A stretch of DNA of 44,963 nt, taken from the IMG/VR virus record IMGVR_UViG_3300049002_000024, positions 1-44,963 of that record; one strand, written 5' to 3'. This stretch comes from a virus. Below, in pieces: positions 1-6,450 of this stretch. The notes beneath the pieces are model-generated. The model was not told where the DNA came from, made no database searches, and saw only the letters and a program-made list of their open reading frames with translations. Position numbers and translations under genes: made by a program. Position 1 is the first letter of the stretch. Every line of letters starts with the position of its first letter.

Positions 1-74
1 CGGGGCGCCTGTCCCGTTTGGCGCCAGTAATATCGACCGGGGCGCCTGTCCCGTTTGGCGCCAGTAATATCGAC
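1..74. repeat. Two exact tandem copies of a 37-bp unit
   Basis: Bases 1-37 and 38-74 are identical and directly adjacent with no spacer. Each unit contains two GGCGCC hexamers (4-9 and 20-25 in the first copy) separated by 10 bases, so each unit can fold into a short hairpin. The repeat touches the window edge, so the true copy number is unknown. It could be a longer tandem array, a regulatory repeat, or an assembly artefact at a contig end. Confidence 0.85.
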
Positions 75-178
75 CTAACCGATTGATATCATTGATGCCG
101 TACTAACGTATCCTACATGAATGATAACAACCACTTAGCAGCATTGCTTCTCCGGTTGACGTGCTGTGTTGTCCATGC
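75..178. other. AT-richer intergenic stretch
   Basis: This stretch is clearly lower in GC than its surroundings. It lies just downstream of the last gene of the leftward operon, between the tandem repeat and the stop codon at 179. I see no convincing terminator, RNA gene or ORF in it. Confidence 0.4.
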
Positions 179-436
179 CTACGGGGGTGGCTCCTGCACA
201 GTGATGATCTGATTCAACGCATCAATGAGCTGTGCTGTCTCGGTACTGTCGAAGGTGAGGGTGAGTGCGTCCCCGTCAAAGGTGATGCGAGTCTTGAGTA
301 CTTCATCATCCGCATCATCGGTCACCCTGAACACTTCCACGTCACACATGAACAGGTCCCCGGGCACCCCTTGCTCGAGCAACTGAAACCCACCCCCACG
401 GGGAATGACAGTAATCGACTGCACCACTTCAGCCAT
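179..436 (-). CDS. Small acidic hypothetical protein, last gene of leftward operon
   Basis: This 85-residue protein alternates acidic and hydrophobic residues and ends in a short proline run. I recognise no domain. Its ATG overlaps the end of the upstream sigma-4-like gene (8 bases), which supports it as the terminal cistron of the early leftward operon. Function unknown. Confidence 0.6.
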   Translation of the reverse strand: MAEVVQSITVIPRGGGFQLLEQGVPGDLFMCDVEVFRVTDDADDEVLKTRITFDGDALTLTFDSTETAQLIDALNQIITVQEPPP

Positions 437-806
437 GACTCTCTCCTTCGGTTAGTGCGTCGCGGAGGACCCCCTCCGCATGCCTGATCTCTTCCCTGGC
501 ACCGTCCGGCGTAACTCCTAGCAGCCTGCCGAGTCGGCGCTTGCCGAGGCTGATAGACTTGTCTGCCACGTCGAGCGCGCAAGTATCCCCCATCCGCTGC
601 AGTGCCTCGACGGCGCCATCGAGCCATAGGGCCACCTCACCTTCGGAGGCCCTCTGTCCGAGACTCGGACGTCGCGTGCCCGTCGGCAGGTTCAACCGGA
701 GGCGCCCCTCGGCGCTCACAGTCAGGAGCAAGTGGTAGCGGCAACCCACCCACGGACACGGGCGCGCTTCCTCGCAGCACTCCCCCCGTGTCTTCGGTCG
801 AGGCAC
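429..806 (-). CDS. Sigma-70 region 4-like DNA-binding protein
   Basis: The 125-residue product has a Cys/His cluster near the N-terminus (C10, C11, C17, C22, H25; motif RPCPWVGCRYHL), then CALDVAD (76-82) and a helix-turn-helix stretch (about 85-117). This layout resembles small sigma-factor-like HTH proteins common in myxobacteria, in which a CALD(I/V)AD motif precedes a region-4-type HTH. I chose the GTG at 806, but an in-frame ATG at 881 is possible. The gene overlaps the Cys/His-rich frame at 637-1095, so the exact N-terminus is uncertain. A role in redirecting host RNA polymerase is inference. Confidence 0.6.
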   Translation of the reverse strand: MPRPKTRGECCEEARPCPWVGCRYHLLLTVSAEGRLRLNLPTGTRRPSLGQRASEGEVALWLDGAVEALQRMGDTCALDVADKSISLGKRRLGRLLGVTPDGAREEIRHAEGVLRDALTEGESHG

Positions 807-1095
807 TATCGGCCCATCCGATGCCGTGTCGCTCGTGCTCGTGGTAGCGAAGCAGAGTGCTAGCTGCCCGCCGCCCGCCATGCGAGCTACAGCGCCGCGC
901 GAGGTAGCCGCAGACGCGACAGAGCGCGGTGTGGACGAGCGCCGAGCATCCGCCGCCGATGGCATCGCACCGGACGTCGCCGCGCTCGAGGGTGTCGCGG
1001 GCACGCTCGAGGCACGCCAGCTCGGACCGTCGCAGAGCGATCTCTGCGTCCAAGGCGGAGAGCGCAGTGTCCCTGACGAGTCGTCGCTCACTCAT
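637..1095 (-). CDS. Cys/His-rich probable zinc-binding protein (3' part uncertain)
   Basis: The frame begins at an ATG that overlaps the stop of the upstream gene. It encodes a helical N-terminus and a dense set of metal-ligand residues (C43, C50, C59, C62, C69, H72, H85, H87, H90). The frame stays open to 637, but its last 50 or so codons lie on top of the well-supported sigma-4-like gene and look like shadow coding. Either the two genes overlap strongly or a frameshift joins them. Function unknown. Confidence 0.45.
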   Translation of the reverse strand: MSERRLVRDTALSALDAEIALRRSELACLERARDTLERGDVRCDAIGGGCSALVHTALCRVCGYLARRCSSHGGRRAASTLLRYHEHERHGIGWADSASTEDTGGVLRGSAPVSVGGLPLPLAPDCERRGAPPVEPADGHATSESRTEGLRR

Positions 1096-1303
1096 GCTCC
1101 TCCTCGTCGTACTCCTCGACGATCTCGAACATGCGTTCGCGGATCTTCCAGAGGAAGGCCGCGGCCTGACTGATCTGCTCCTCAAGGCCTTCCTCGTGCA
1201 TCGTGCGGACGCACGGCACCAGATCGGCGAGTTGCGCGATGGCCACGTCGAGGTGTACTGACGCCCGCCCCGCGCACCAGATACGCTCCTCGTCGGGATT
1301 CAC
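1088..1303 (-). CDS. Small hypothetical protein with acidic C-terminus
   Basis: This 71-residue protein starts at a GTG that overlaps the upstream TGA as GTGA, and its own stop overlaps the next ATG. The body is amphipathic helix, and the tail is a run of Glu/Asp. A longer frame opens upstream (ATG at 1552), but that part overlaps a better frame (1300-1527), so I take the short start. Unknown function. Confidence 0.55.
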   Translation of the reverse strand: MNPDEERIWCAGRASVHLDVAIAQLADLVPCVRTMHEEGLEEQISQAAAFLWKIRERMFEIVEEYDEEEHE

Positions 1304-1527
1304 GGCCGCACTTGCCAGCACCACACGCCGCACGACGGCACGGGGATCCGATGCACGACGCGCGGCCACCATGGCTCGTGCATCGCTCGCGCGATCGCCT
1401 CTCCCTTGTCCTCGTTGCGCAGCCTCGGCAGGCGCCGCAGCTCGTGCCCCGGGTGCTTCATGCGAGACGGTATCGGCATGCCCGTGAACGTCGTGGGCGG
1501 CGGTATGCGCTTCCTCAGGTTCCCCAT
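1300..1527 (-). CDS. Small basic hypothetical protein
   Basis: This 75-residue protein, with basic and proline-rich N-terminal half and Trp-rich C-terminus, has strong GC preference at third codon positions over its whole length. The ATG at 1527 has a GGAAAGG Shine-Dalgarno about seven bases upstream. Its TGA overlaps the next GTG. No domain recognised. Confidence 0.55.
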   Translation of the reverse strand: MGNLRKRIPPPTTFTGMPIPSRMKHPGHELRRLPRLRNEDKGEAIARAMHEPWWPRVVHRIPVPSCGVWCWQVRP

Positions 1528-1548
1528 CGTCGCGCCTTTCCGGTGCAC

Positions 1549-1857
1549 TCATGCGAGCACCCCAATCAACCGTAGCGCCTCGTCCGGCGACCGGACAACC
1601 GCAACATCGCCACCACGCCAGCCGTCATGCCAGGTCACCTGGACTTCATTGAGCTTGCCGCGCTTGCTCTTGACCTCGAGAAGGAAGGTCCGCCGTCGGA
1701 AACCGACGAGGAGATCGGGGCCACCGGGAATCGAGAGCAGGGTGACGCTCGCGCCGCACAGGGTGAGCGCCTTGACGATCTCGCGCTCGTTGTCGTCACG
1801 GCGCCGCCCGTCGCGCCCCGCGTGCTTGACCGGCCGTGCATCGCGCCTGACCGTCAT
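1549..1857 (-). CDS. PD-(D/E)xK nuclease of VRR-NUC / Holliday-resolvase type
   Basis: The 102-residue protein has the core of a small PD-(D/E)xK nuclease: GGPDLL with D48, EVK with E61 and K63, and Q73 followed by W and H. VRR-NUC proteins with this length are frequent in phage replication modules and act on branched DNA. The ATG overlaps the stop of the preceding small gene as ATGA. Lying beside a methyltransferase and replication genes, it probably serves replication intermediates or packaging. The exact substrate is unknown. Confidence 0.75.
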   Translation of the reverse strand: MTVRRDARPVKHAGRDGRRRDDNEREIVKALTLCGASVTLLSIPGGPDLLVGFRRRTFLLEVKSKRGKLNEVQVTWHDGWRGGDVAVVRSPDEALRLIGVLA

Positions 1858-2024
1858 TGCATCCTCTCGCACTGGCGACGCAGTGCATCGAGCCGATCGC
1901 AGACGTAGCAACGCCGACAGCCATCGCGCATGGCAAGCCACGCCAGCTCGCAGGCACGATGCCGCGTCGGTTGCTGGCACAGCGTGCGCCCGGGCAGCTC
2001 GCCATACAGGTGAATCACACGCAT
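1854..2024 (-). CDS. 56-residue Cys-rich microprotein
   Basis: A short protein fills the gap between the methyltransferase and the nuclease. Its ATG shares one base with the methyltransferase stop (TGATG), and its TGA overlaps the nuclease ATG. The C-terminal half has several cysteines, including a CxxC pair, suggesting a small metal-binding fold. Function unknown. Confidence 0.55.
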   Translation of the reverse strand: MRVIHLYGELPGRTLCQQPTRHRACELAWLAMRDGCRRCYVCDRLDALRRQCERMQ

Positions 2025-2806
2025 CACGCGACTCCTTCGAAGAGCAAACGCTGACGCCCCTCCGGTCGCGCATCGTCCCCTGCGATGCGCCGGAGTGCCG
2101 TGCGGTAGTGCGCACCGTCGATTTCCCAACCGACGAACCTGCGACCGAGCGCCTTGCACGCGACACCCGTGGTACCGCTGCCCGCGTAGGGGTCACACAC
2201 CAGCTCGCCGCGGTGCGACACCAGCTCGACGAGATCGCGCATGAGCGGCAATGGCTTCGCGGTGGGGTGCACGCCCGTCTGCGCGCGGCGATGCTCCACC
2301 CACTCAGGCGCATGCTTGTAGTTGACTGCCTTCCCACCGCCCGGGCACTTCGGCGCGCCCTTGCGCTTCGCTTGCGCGAGCACGATCGTCTCGTACCCCT
2401 GACCGGGCCATCGTCCATGCAGCGATGGCATCGCATCCGGCTTGCACCAGACGAGCGTGCGCCGGTACCTCATGCCGCCATCCTCGAGCGCGGCACGCCA
2501 GAGGTGCACCGCTTCGATCTGACAGAACACTACCGCCCATCCGCGGCAGATGCGCCCGATCTGCGCGGCGACGTCACGCCGTTGCTCTGGCGTGATCGCA
2601 CTGAACTCGAGGGGCGCTGGCGTGGCGACCTTGTCAGCCTCGCCGCGGTCGCGCGCCTTGCGCCATCCGGCCACCTTCGTGCGCCGTTGTTTGCTGTGCG
2701 CCTCCGCCTCGTACGGCGGATCGGTGATGACGTGATCCACGCTCTGCTCCTCGAGCCGCGCGAGTCCCTCGACAGGGTGCAGGCAGTCGCCGTGGTGCAT
2801 CGTCAC
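2024..2806 (-). CDS. Phage DNA methyltransferase (DPPY, beta-type order)
   Basis: The 260-residue protein carries the catalytic motif DPPY (residues 29-32) near the N-terminus and the AdoMet-binding motif DPYAGSGTTG near the C-terminus (about 205-214). That is the order seen in beta-class N6-adenine or N4-cytosine methyltransferases. I chose the GTG at 2806: it overlaps the upstream TGA and has GGTGGA six bases before it. No restriction enzyme is evident next to it, so it is probably an orphan protecting phage DNA or affecting regulation. The target site cannot be read from sequence alone. Confidence 0.85.
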   Translation of the reverse strand: MTMHHGDCLHPVEGLARLEEQSVDHVITDPPYEAEAHSKQRRTKVAGWRKARDRGEADKVATPAPLEFSAITPEQRRDVAAQIGRICRGWAVVFCQIEAVHLWRAALEDGGMRYRRTLVWCKPDAMPSLHGRWPGQGYETIVLAQAKRKGAPKCPGGGKAVNYKHAPEWVEHRRAQTGVHPTAKPLPLMRDLVELVSHRGELVCDPYAGSGTTGVACKALGRRFVGWEIDGAHYRTALRRIAGDDARPEGRQRLLFEGVA

Positions 2807-2973
2807 AGTGAGTCCACCGGCTTGATGGTGCGCGCTACAGTGTCCGAGATCCGGACAACCTGGCAAGAGTCCATCGCGAGCAAGATCCACTCATGGCGAA
2901 ACAGATCATGCTCCTCGACGAGAAACACGCGGCGACTGCCCCGCGGTTGCACGAGGTCACCGACGCGGATCAT
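2803..2973 (-). CDS. 56-residue hypothetical protein
   Basis: This short gene begins at an ATG that overlaps the upstream stop (ATGA) and ends in a TGA overlapping the methyltransferase GTG. Its N-terminus (MIRVGDLVQPRG) and strand-rich pattern suggest a small beta-barrel fold like those of short phage proteins starting VGDLV. Function unknown. Confidence 0.6.
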   Translation of the reverse strand: MIRVGDLVQPRGSRRVFLVEEHDLFRHEWILLAMDSCQVVRISDTVARTIKPVDSL

Positions 2974-3221
2974 GCGCCCCTGCCTGCGAGCGCGTCACGC
3001 ACCACCGATGCCAAGAGGTGTATCACAACCTGCGCGAGCAAGTTGTACGGGTCAATCGCGTCCTCGAGCGCCGTCCGCCACAGCACGCGATACGCGTGGT
3101 TCTGGAGATCGTCCTGGCCACGGATAGGCATCGTGACGTGCACGTCAAGCGTTCCCAGAACGGGGTTGTCCTCGACGCTCACGCGCAGCTTCTCGAGGCA
3201 CTGTAGGTCGGTCGATCTCAC
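2970..3221 (-). CDS. Hypothetical early protein
   Basis: An 83-residue protein with GTG start overlapping the upstream stop. It is mixed alpha/beta with a helical C-terminal half, and I recognise no motif. It is co-transcribed with the helicase loader. Confidence 0.55.
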   Translation of the reverse strand: MRSTDLQCLEKLRVSVEDNPVLGTLDVHVTMPIRGQDDLQNHAYRVLWRTALEDAIDPYNLLAQVVIHLLASVVRDALAGRGA

Positions 3222-3373
3222 AAGCGCCTCCCGAGGCGCGCCGATCGCTTGCGCAGCAAGCGCAGGCGCTCACGTGGCTCGATGCGTGGCCACCGCTGCG
3301 CATGCGCAGCGGCGATCGCATCGACCAGCAACCCGATCGAGAACCCGATCGAGAACCAGAGCGCGATCGACAT
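3218..3373 (-). CDS. 51-residue single-pass membrane microprotein
   Basis: The first 20 or so residues are a hydrophobic helix (SIALWFSIGFSIGLLVDAI), followed by a strongly basic tail rich in Arg and Lys. The ATG shares one base with the loader stop (TGATG), and the TGA overlaps the next GTG. The predicted topology is an N-terminal membrane anchor with a basic tail. A membrane protein inside the replication operon is unusual. Function unknown. Confidence 0.6.
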   Translation of the reverse strand: MSIALWFSIGFSIGLLVDAIAAAHAQRWPRIEPRERLRLLRKRSARLGRRL

Positions 3374-3903
3374 CAGTGCACCGTCCCGCTAGTGAGCGCA
3401 CACTGCACATCACCGATGAGTTGCTTCGCGCTCGCGCCGGGGATTCCGGCGACGACGCGCTCACGCCGCTCCGACGTGGCGAGCTGCGCGTATAGCTCGA
3501 TGAACCGAGCCCGATCGGCGACTGCGTTCTCGGACAGACATAGCTCGGTCCAGCCGAGCGCGTCGACGCAGCGAGCGACGACGGGATCCGCGAAGCGAGG
3601 ATAGCGATTCATGCCCACCGTGCCGATCGCTTCGCGCACGTCACCCCACGCATCGCCAGCGGCACGCACCGGACCCTCGGTGATCTCGAGCACCGCCGAT
3701 CGGATCTCGGCGATGGTGGGCATCCACTTCGACGATGCGATCAGACGCTTGACGGCGCAGGTCGCAGCCTCGGCGTCGAGATCGGCGAGCATGGTCTCGT
3801 AGACCGCCGACATCGTCACCAGCTCGCGATCGTCGAGGCGCATGGTGTTGCGATACGTGGCGACGAGCATCGCCACCAACTTCATGATTTCGGTCTGCGT
3901 CAC
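3373..3903 (-). CDS. G39P-like replicative helicase loader
   Basis: The N-terminal 70 residues match the pattern of phage helicase loader/inhibitor proteins of the SPP1 G39P type: an MTQTEIMKLV helix, acidic middle and the KWMPTIAEIR signature where related proteins have (F/W)xPTxxEI. Such proteins bring the host DnaB-type helicase to the phage origin. It sits directly after the replisome organiser with a GTGA overlap, as an initiator/loader pair would. The C-terminal 100 residues are less conserved. Family assignment is by motif and context. Confidence 0.65.
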   Translation of the reverse strand: MTQTEIMKLVAMLVATYRNTMRLDDRELVTMSAVYETMLADLDAEAATCAVKRLIASSKWMPTIAEIRSAVLEITEGPVRAAGDAWGDVREAIGTVGMNRYPRFADPVVARCVDALGWTELCLSENAVADRARFIELYAQLATSERRERVVAGIPGASAKQLIGDVQCALTSGTVH

Positions 3904-4940
3904 TTAGCCCCCCTTGCTTCCGCTTCCGCGATTCGGTCTAGAAGCACGCCAATCCCACGCGAACGCGTGCCGGCCGTGCCGTTGATGCGCTTGACCGGCT
4001 CGCCAACGAGCGCGAGTGCCATGTCGTAGCGCCTCGATTCCCACAGCGAACCCGCGAGCCACCGGATGGTCCGATCCCGTTCGCATTCCTCACGCACGCG
4101 CTTGATCACCGCGAGCGCCCGACTCTCCACCACCTCGAGCGGCGTGCCGGAGGCGACCTGGTCGGCGATGCGTTCTGCCAGGAGACGTCGCCCGTTGTCC
4201 GTGGTGGGCAGATCTTGGGTCGCCTGGTCCAGGACCGCACCCACGTCCCTTCGGGCCCGCTGGTGAGCATTCCAGAGCCTCTCAGCGCAGGCGCGTCTCG
4301 CGACAACCTCGGGAGTTTCAGACTGCCGAGGTGCGGTGTCTGTACTGCCGGGGATCGCGCGCGCGGGGTGGGGGGGATCTTCTTTCTTAGTCAGGTCAGT
4401 CAGGTCAGAGTGACCGGACGTGACAGCACGTGACGTGACGTGACCGGACGTGACGCTCGCGACACGTTCCGTGCTATCGGCGACACGGTTTGTGTCACTG
4501 TCACGATTCGTGTCAAAGTTATCCACAGGCATCCTCGAGTTATCCACAGGCACACGTTCCGTGTCGCGAGCGTCACGTTCCGTGACGCCGAGCGCTCGGT
4601 TCCAATCGCGGCGGCGCGCTCGGCTCTCACGACTGCGCTGGCGATCGCTCTGCGGCGCCTCTTGCGCCGCAATGAAGTTGGGCACCACGTAGCCGATCGG
4701 ATGCGGACGAAGACAGCCATCGGCGAGTAGCTCGGGAAGTGCCACCTCGACGATCTCTGTGGGCATGGCGACGATGAGTGCGATCCCCCTTACCCCGCGC
4801 CGGGTCTCAAGCACACCAGCACGGTCGACCTTGCGGAGGACGTGCATCCACACCGAGCGTGCCTGCCAAGACAGCTCGAGCCACGTCTCCGTATCGCGCA
4901 CGTACATGCGCACGTAGCGCTCATTGCTCCAGTCCATCAC
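3900..4940 (-). CDS. Phage replisome organiser / replication initiator
   Basis: The 346-residue protein begins with a winged-helix-like domain (about 1-100: VWMHVLRKVDRAGV and a later basic linker) like the N-terminal domain of phage replisome organisers. A low-complexity region (about 119-184) follows, with heptad-like T(E/N)R repeats, then a helical C-terminal domain that may contact the helicase loader. The low-complexity segment is encoded by an origin-like iteron array. This arrangement, with origin inside the initiator gene, is known from lambda O and related phages. The gene overlaps SLOG upstream and the loader downstream. Confidence 0.7.
   Translation of the reverse strand: MMDWSNERYVRMYVRDTETWLELSWQARSVWMHVLRKVDRAGVLETRRGVRGIALIVAMPTEIVEVALPELLADGCLRPHPIGYVVPNFIAAQEAPQSDRQRSRESRARRRDWNRALGVTERDARDTERVPVDNSRMPVDNFDTNRDSDTNRVADSTERVASVTSGHVTSRAVTSGHSDLTDLTKKEDPPHPARAIPGSTDTAPRQSETPEVVARRACAERLWNAHQRARRDVGAVLDQATQDLPTTDNGRRLLAERIADQVASGTPLEVVESRALAVIKRVREECERDRTIRWLAGSLWESRRYDMALALVGEPVKRINGTAGTRSRGIGVLLDRIAEAEARGAK
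4391..4584. other. Candidate phage replication origin inside the initiator gene
   Basis: Two perfect DnaA boxes TTATCCACA lie at 4519-4527 and 4540-4548, in the same orientation and 21 bases apart. Flanking them are five CAC-N5-GTG elements at 4463-4473, 4484-4494, 4502-4512, 4553-4563 and 4574-4584, three of them exactly CACGTTCCGTG. Most spacings are 21 bases, about two helical turns. Next to these are two copies of TGACCGGACGTGAC (4411 and 4441) and a 9-bp tandem repeat TCAGGTCAG (from 4391). A short AT-richer tract (about 4378-4390) could be the unwinding element. Confidence 0.7.
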
Positions 4941-5287
4941 CGCACCTCGACGACGTGCGTAGGTTTTCCGAGCGCGCGCATGCGCGAGATCATGTCGCGC
5001 GTGCCGCGACTCTCCGTGTCCCAGAACGCCAGGAGCGCGTCGGCGTAATCCGCCATCGCCGCGTTACGGATGGCGCCCGCCGAACATCCCAGCTCACCCC
5101 AGCGCGCCGGGAATGAACGGACAGGAACGCCACACCGGCGGGCCCAGATCTCTCCGCACCGGTCAACCCCGGGGGCGCGCCCCGAGACCACCTCGACGAT
5201 GGTGCTCGTCGGGGGAAGCCACGTCACCACCGCCTCGGAGATGCGGCTGACAGAGGGTGCTAACGACCGAGAACCCGCGATGCACAA
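4937..5287 (-). CDS. SLOG-family (DUF2493/YspA-like) protein
   Basis: The protein shows a Rossmann-like SLOG pattern: CIAGSRS strand-turn at the N-terminus, VSGRAPGVDRCGEIWA in the middle, and RNAAMADYADALLAFWD with GTRDMI near the C-terminus. These proteins are thought to bind nucleotide-derived ligands, and the cellular role here is unknown. I chose a TTG start at 5287 because GGGGAGG lies six bases upstream. A GTG at 5317 would restore a few more residues of the first strand. It heads the overlapping part of the leftward operon. Confidence 0.7.
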   Translation of the reverse strand: MCIAGSRSLAPSVSRISEAVVTWLPPTSTIVEVVSGRAPGVDRCGEIWARRCGVPVRSFPARWGELGCSAGAIRNAAMADYADALLAFWDTESRGTRDMISRMRALGKPTHVVEVR

Positions 5288-5300
5288 CCGGATCCTCCCC

Positions 5301-5332
5301 GGGGGCGACGCCCCCACTTCACTCGGAGTGAA
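5301..5332 (-). promoter_or_regulatory. 15-bp palindromic operator plus GC hairpin before the SLOG gene
   Basis: TTCACTCGGAGTGAA (5318-5332) is a perfect odd palindrome. Immediately toward the gene is GGGGGCGACGCCCCC (5301-5315), a perfect hairpin next to the Shine-Dalgarno (5294-5300). The same 15-mer with only the central base changed occurs at 10337-10351. This suggests a repressor site, with a hairpin that could mask the ribosome-binding site or attenuate transcription. Confidence 0.6.
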
Positions 5333-5364
5333 CGCTCGTGGTACGCCCCTCGGTGCCGATGACG

Positions 5365-5577
5365 TCACCGGGCACCCTCATCGAACAAAGCGTCGATGCT
5401 CGTGTCGAGCGCGCGAGCGAAGAGCGGCACCTTGCCCGCGCTTGGCATCTGGCGACCCAGCTCGATAGCGACCAGCATCGGCGGCGAGCACCCAACCTGT
5501 GCGGCGAGAGCGCGCTGCGACATGCCGCGGATCAGGCGCAGCGCGCGCACGTTCTGCCCGAACCCCTTCGGCAGCAT
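5365..5577 (-). CDS. Cro/CI-family (XRE) HTH regulator
   Basis: A 70-residue single-domain protein with a canonical XRE helix-turn-helix (VRALRLIRGMSQRALAAQVG, then PPMLVAIELGR). It has no dimerisation or peptidase domain, so it is Cro-sized. It is divergent from the regulator at 5659, with shared operators between them. This is the arrangement of a lysis/lysogeny switch, with this gene as first cistron of the leftward early operon. Confidence 0.8.
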   Translation of the reverse strand: MLPKGFGQNVRALRLIRGMSQRALAAQVGCSPPMLVAIELGRQMPSAGKVPLFARALDTSIDALFDEGAR

Positions 5578-5658
5578 ACGATGGACGGTTATCCTAGAAT
5601 GAACACTCCGTCAAGTCGCCGGGTGTTCAGTCTGTTCACTCTCTCACCAGGAGCGCAC
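5578..5658. promoter_or_regulatory. Divergent promoter/operator region of the regulatory switch
   Basis: TGAACA-type half sites occur at 5600-5605 (TGAACA), 5624-5629 (TGTTCA) and 5633-5638 (TGTTCA). The first two are inverted relative to each other. TTGACG and TAGGAT are present on the minus strand, but their spacing is short, so promoter boundaries are uncertain. On the plus strand AGGAG lies five bases before the ATG at 5659. Confidence 0.6.
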
Positions 5659-6087
5659 ATGGCAAAGCCAACGCGTGACGGCGATGAACCCCTCGGTAAG
5701 GGGGAAATGAAAGACGTGACTGACAAGTGGCGGCGCGACACGAAGGCCACCATGAAGCGATTGAACATCAGCGTCCGGGAGCTGGCCAAGCGGATCGGCG
5801 CGAGTGAGGGAAGCGTTAGCGAGGTACTCAACCCCGCTCACAAGAAAAAACAGTGGTCCTGGGTCGATGCCTGCGAGGAGGCGCTACGACGCGAGGAGGC
5901 CAATCCACAGCCCCGACAGCGCGCGCCGCGCCTACCCGGCACGGCGCGTAATGCGGTACGGCTCGACGTCGTCACCCAGGACCTGAGCGCCGAGGAGTGC
6001 CGCAACCTGCTAGCGGGCTACGTGCGCACCATGCCGATCGATCAGGTCCACGCATGGCTGGCGTGGTTCGATCTGCGCCCACGATGA
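5659..6087 (+). CDS. HTH regulator, candidate lysogeny repressor
   Basis: The 142-residue protein has an HTH at about 32-66 (MKRLNISVRELAKRIGASEG followed by SVSEVLNP), a basic/proline linker (about 82-105), and a C-terminal helical tail (109-142). The start is supported by AGGAG five bases upstream. Thirteen positions of the tail recur without gaps in the separate 48-residue protein at 19483, so the tail is probably an interaction module. Divergent transcription from the Cro-like gene marks it as the partner regulator. Which of the two maintains lysogeny is not decided by sequence. Confidence 0.65.
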   Translation: MAKPTRDGDEPLGKGEMKDVTDKWRRDTKATMKRLNISVRELAKRIGASEGSVSEVLNPAHKKKQWSWVDACEEALRREEANPQPRQRAPRLPGTARNAVRLDVVTQDLSAEECRNLLAGYVRTMPIDQVHAWLAWFDLRPR

Positions 6088-6199
6088 TCACCGGCGCCGG
6101 GTGACGCGATCGCGCGCTCCCGGCGCTGTCATGGTCAGTATGAGTGAACGTCGCGGGAGTATGTTGCGCGTTCATTCCGCTCCGTGAGAGGCGTTTGCC
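6088..6199 (+). promoter_or_regulatory. Upstream region of rightward operon with TGAACG inverted sites
   Basis: The 112-base gap holds GAGTGAACG (6142-6150) and CGTTCATTC (6169-6177) in inverted orientation. These match the half sites at the switch and in the 15-bp operator. No clear -10/-35 pair is visible. GAGAGG before the GTG at 6200 is a good ribosome-binding site. Confidence 0.45.
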
Positions 6200-6358
6200 G
6201 TGCGAGTCACCTCGGGGGAGAATGACGATCGCAAGGAGCGCCGTGCTCTGCGCGTTGCGCTGTACCACCTCGCCGCGTCTGACATGGACGAGCTGCGCGT
6301 GATTACGCGCTTGCTCCTCCGCGGCGACATGCCTCCGCTGAACATTAACGAAAAATGA
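6200..6358 (+). CDS. 52-residue hypothetical protein
   Basis: A GTG start is preceded by GAGAGG at eight bases, and an in-frame stop lies just upstream. The product is a charged helical microprotein (RKERRALRVALYHLA and DMDELRVITRLLLRG). Its TGA falls inside the perfect palindrome TGAACATGTTCA. The helical pattern is loosely like the tail of the regulator at 5659, but I cannot claim homology. Function unknown. Confidence 0.55.
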   Translation: MRVTSGENDDRKERRALRVALYHLAASDMDELRVITRLLLRGDMPPLNINEK

Positions 6359-6450
6359 ACATGTTCAGTTGACGTTCAATGAACGTTCATGGCACACGAT
6401 GAAGCCATGGACGTTCATGGGGAACGAGCCACTGTTCAACGGTGCGCGCC
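6356..6450 (+). promoter_or_regulatory. Operator cluster TGAACATGTTCA / ATGAACGTTCAT
   Basis: Two perfect 12-bp palindromes lie at 6356-6367 and 6379-6390, 23 bases centre to centre, with further GTTCA half sites near 6373 and 6412. TTGACG at 6369-6374 sits between them and could be a -35 box. A 15-codon ORF (ATG 6407, TGA 6452-6454) ends overlapping the next ATG and might couple translation. Confidence 0.6.

Noticed and set aside
1-74. CRISPR array from two 37-bp repeats
   Set aside because: The two copies are directly adjacent with no spacer, and no cas gene is in the window.
1303-1552. 154-residue version of the protein ending at 1088
   Set aside because: The extra N-terminus lies over a better-supported frame (1300-1527); a GTGA overlap gives a natural start at 1303.
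5338-5658. Longer N-terminal extension of the regulator at 5659
   Set aside because: The upstream part reads through the operators and the antisense Cro-like gene, and a strong AGGAG precedes ATG 5659.
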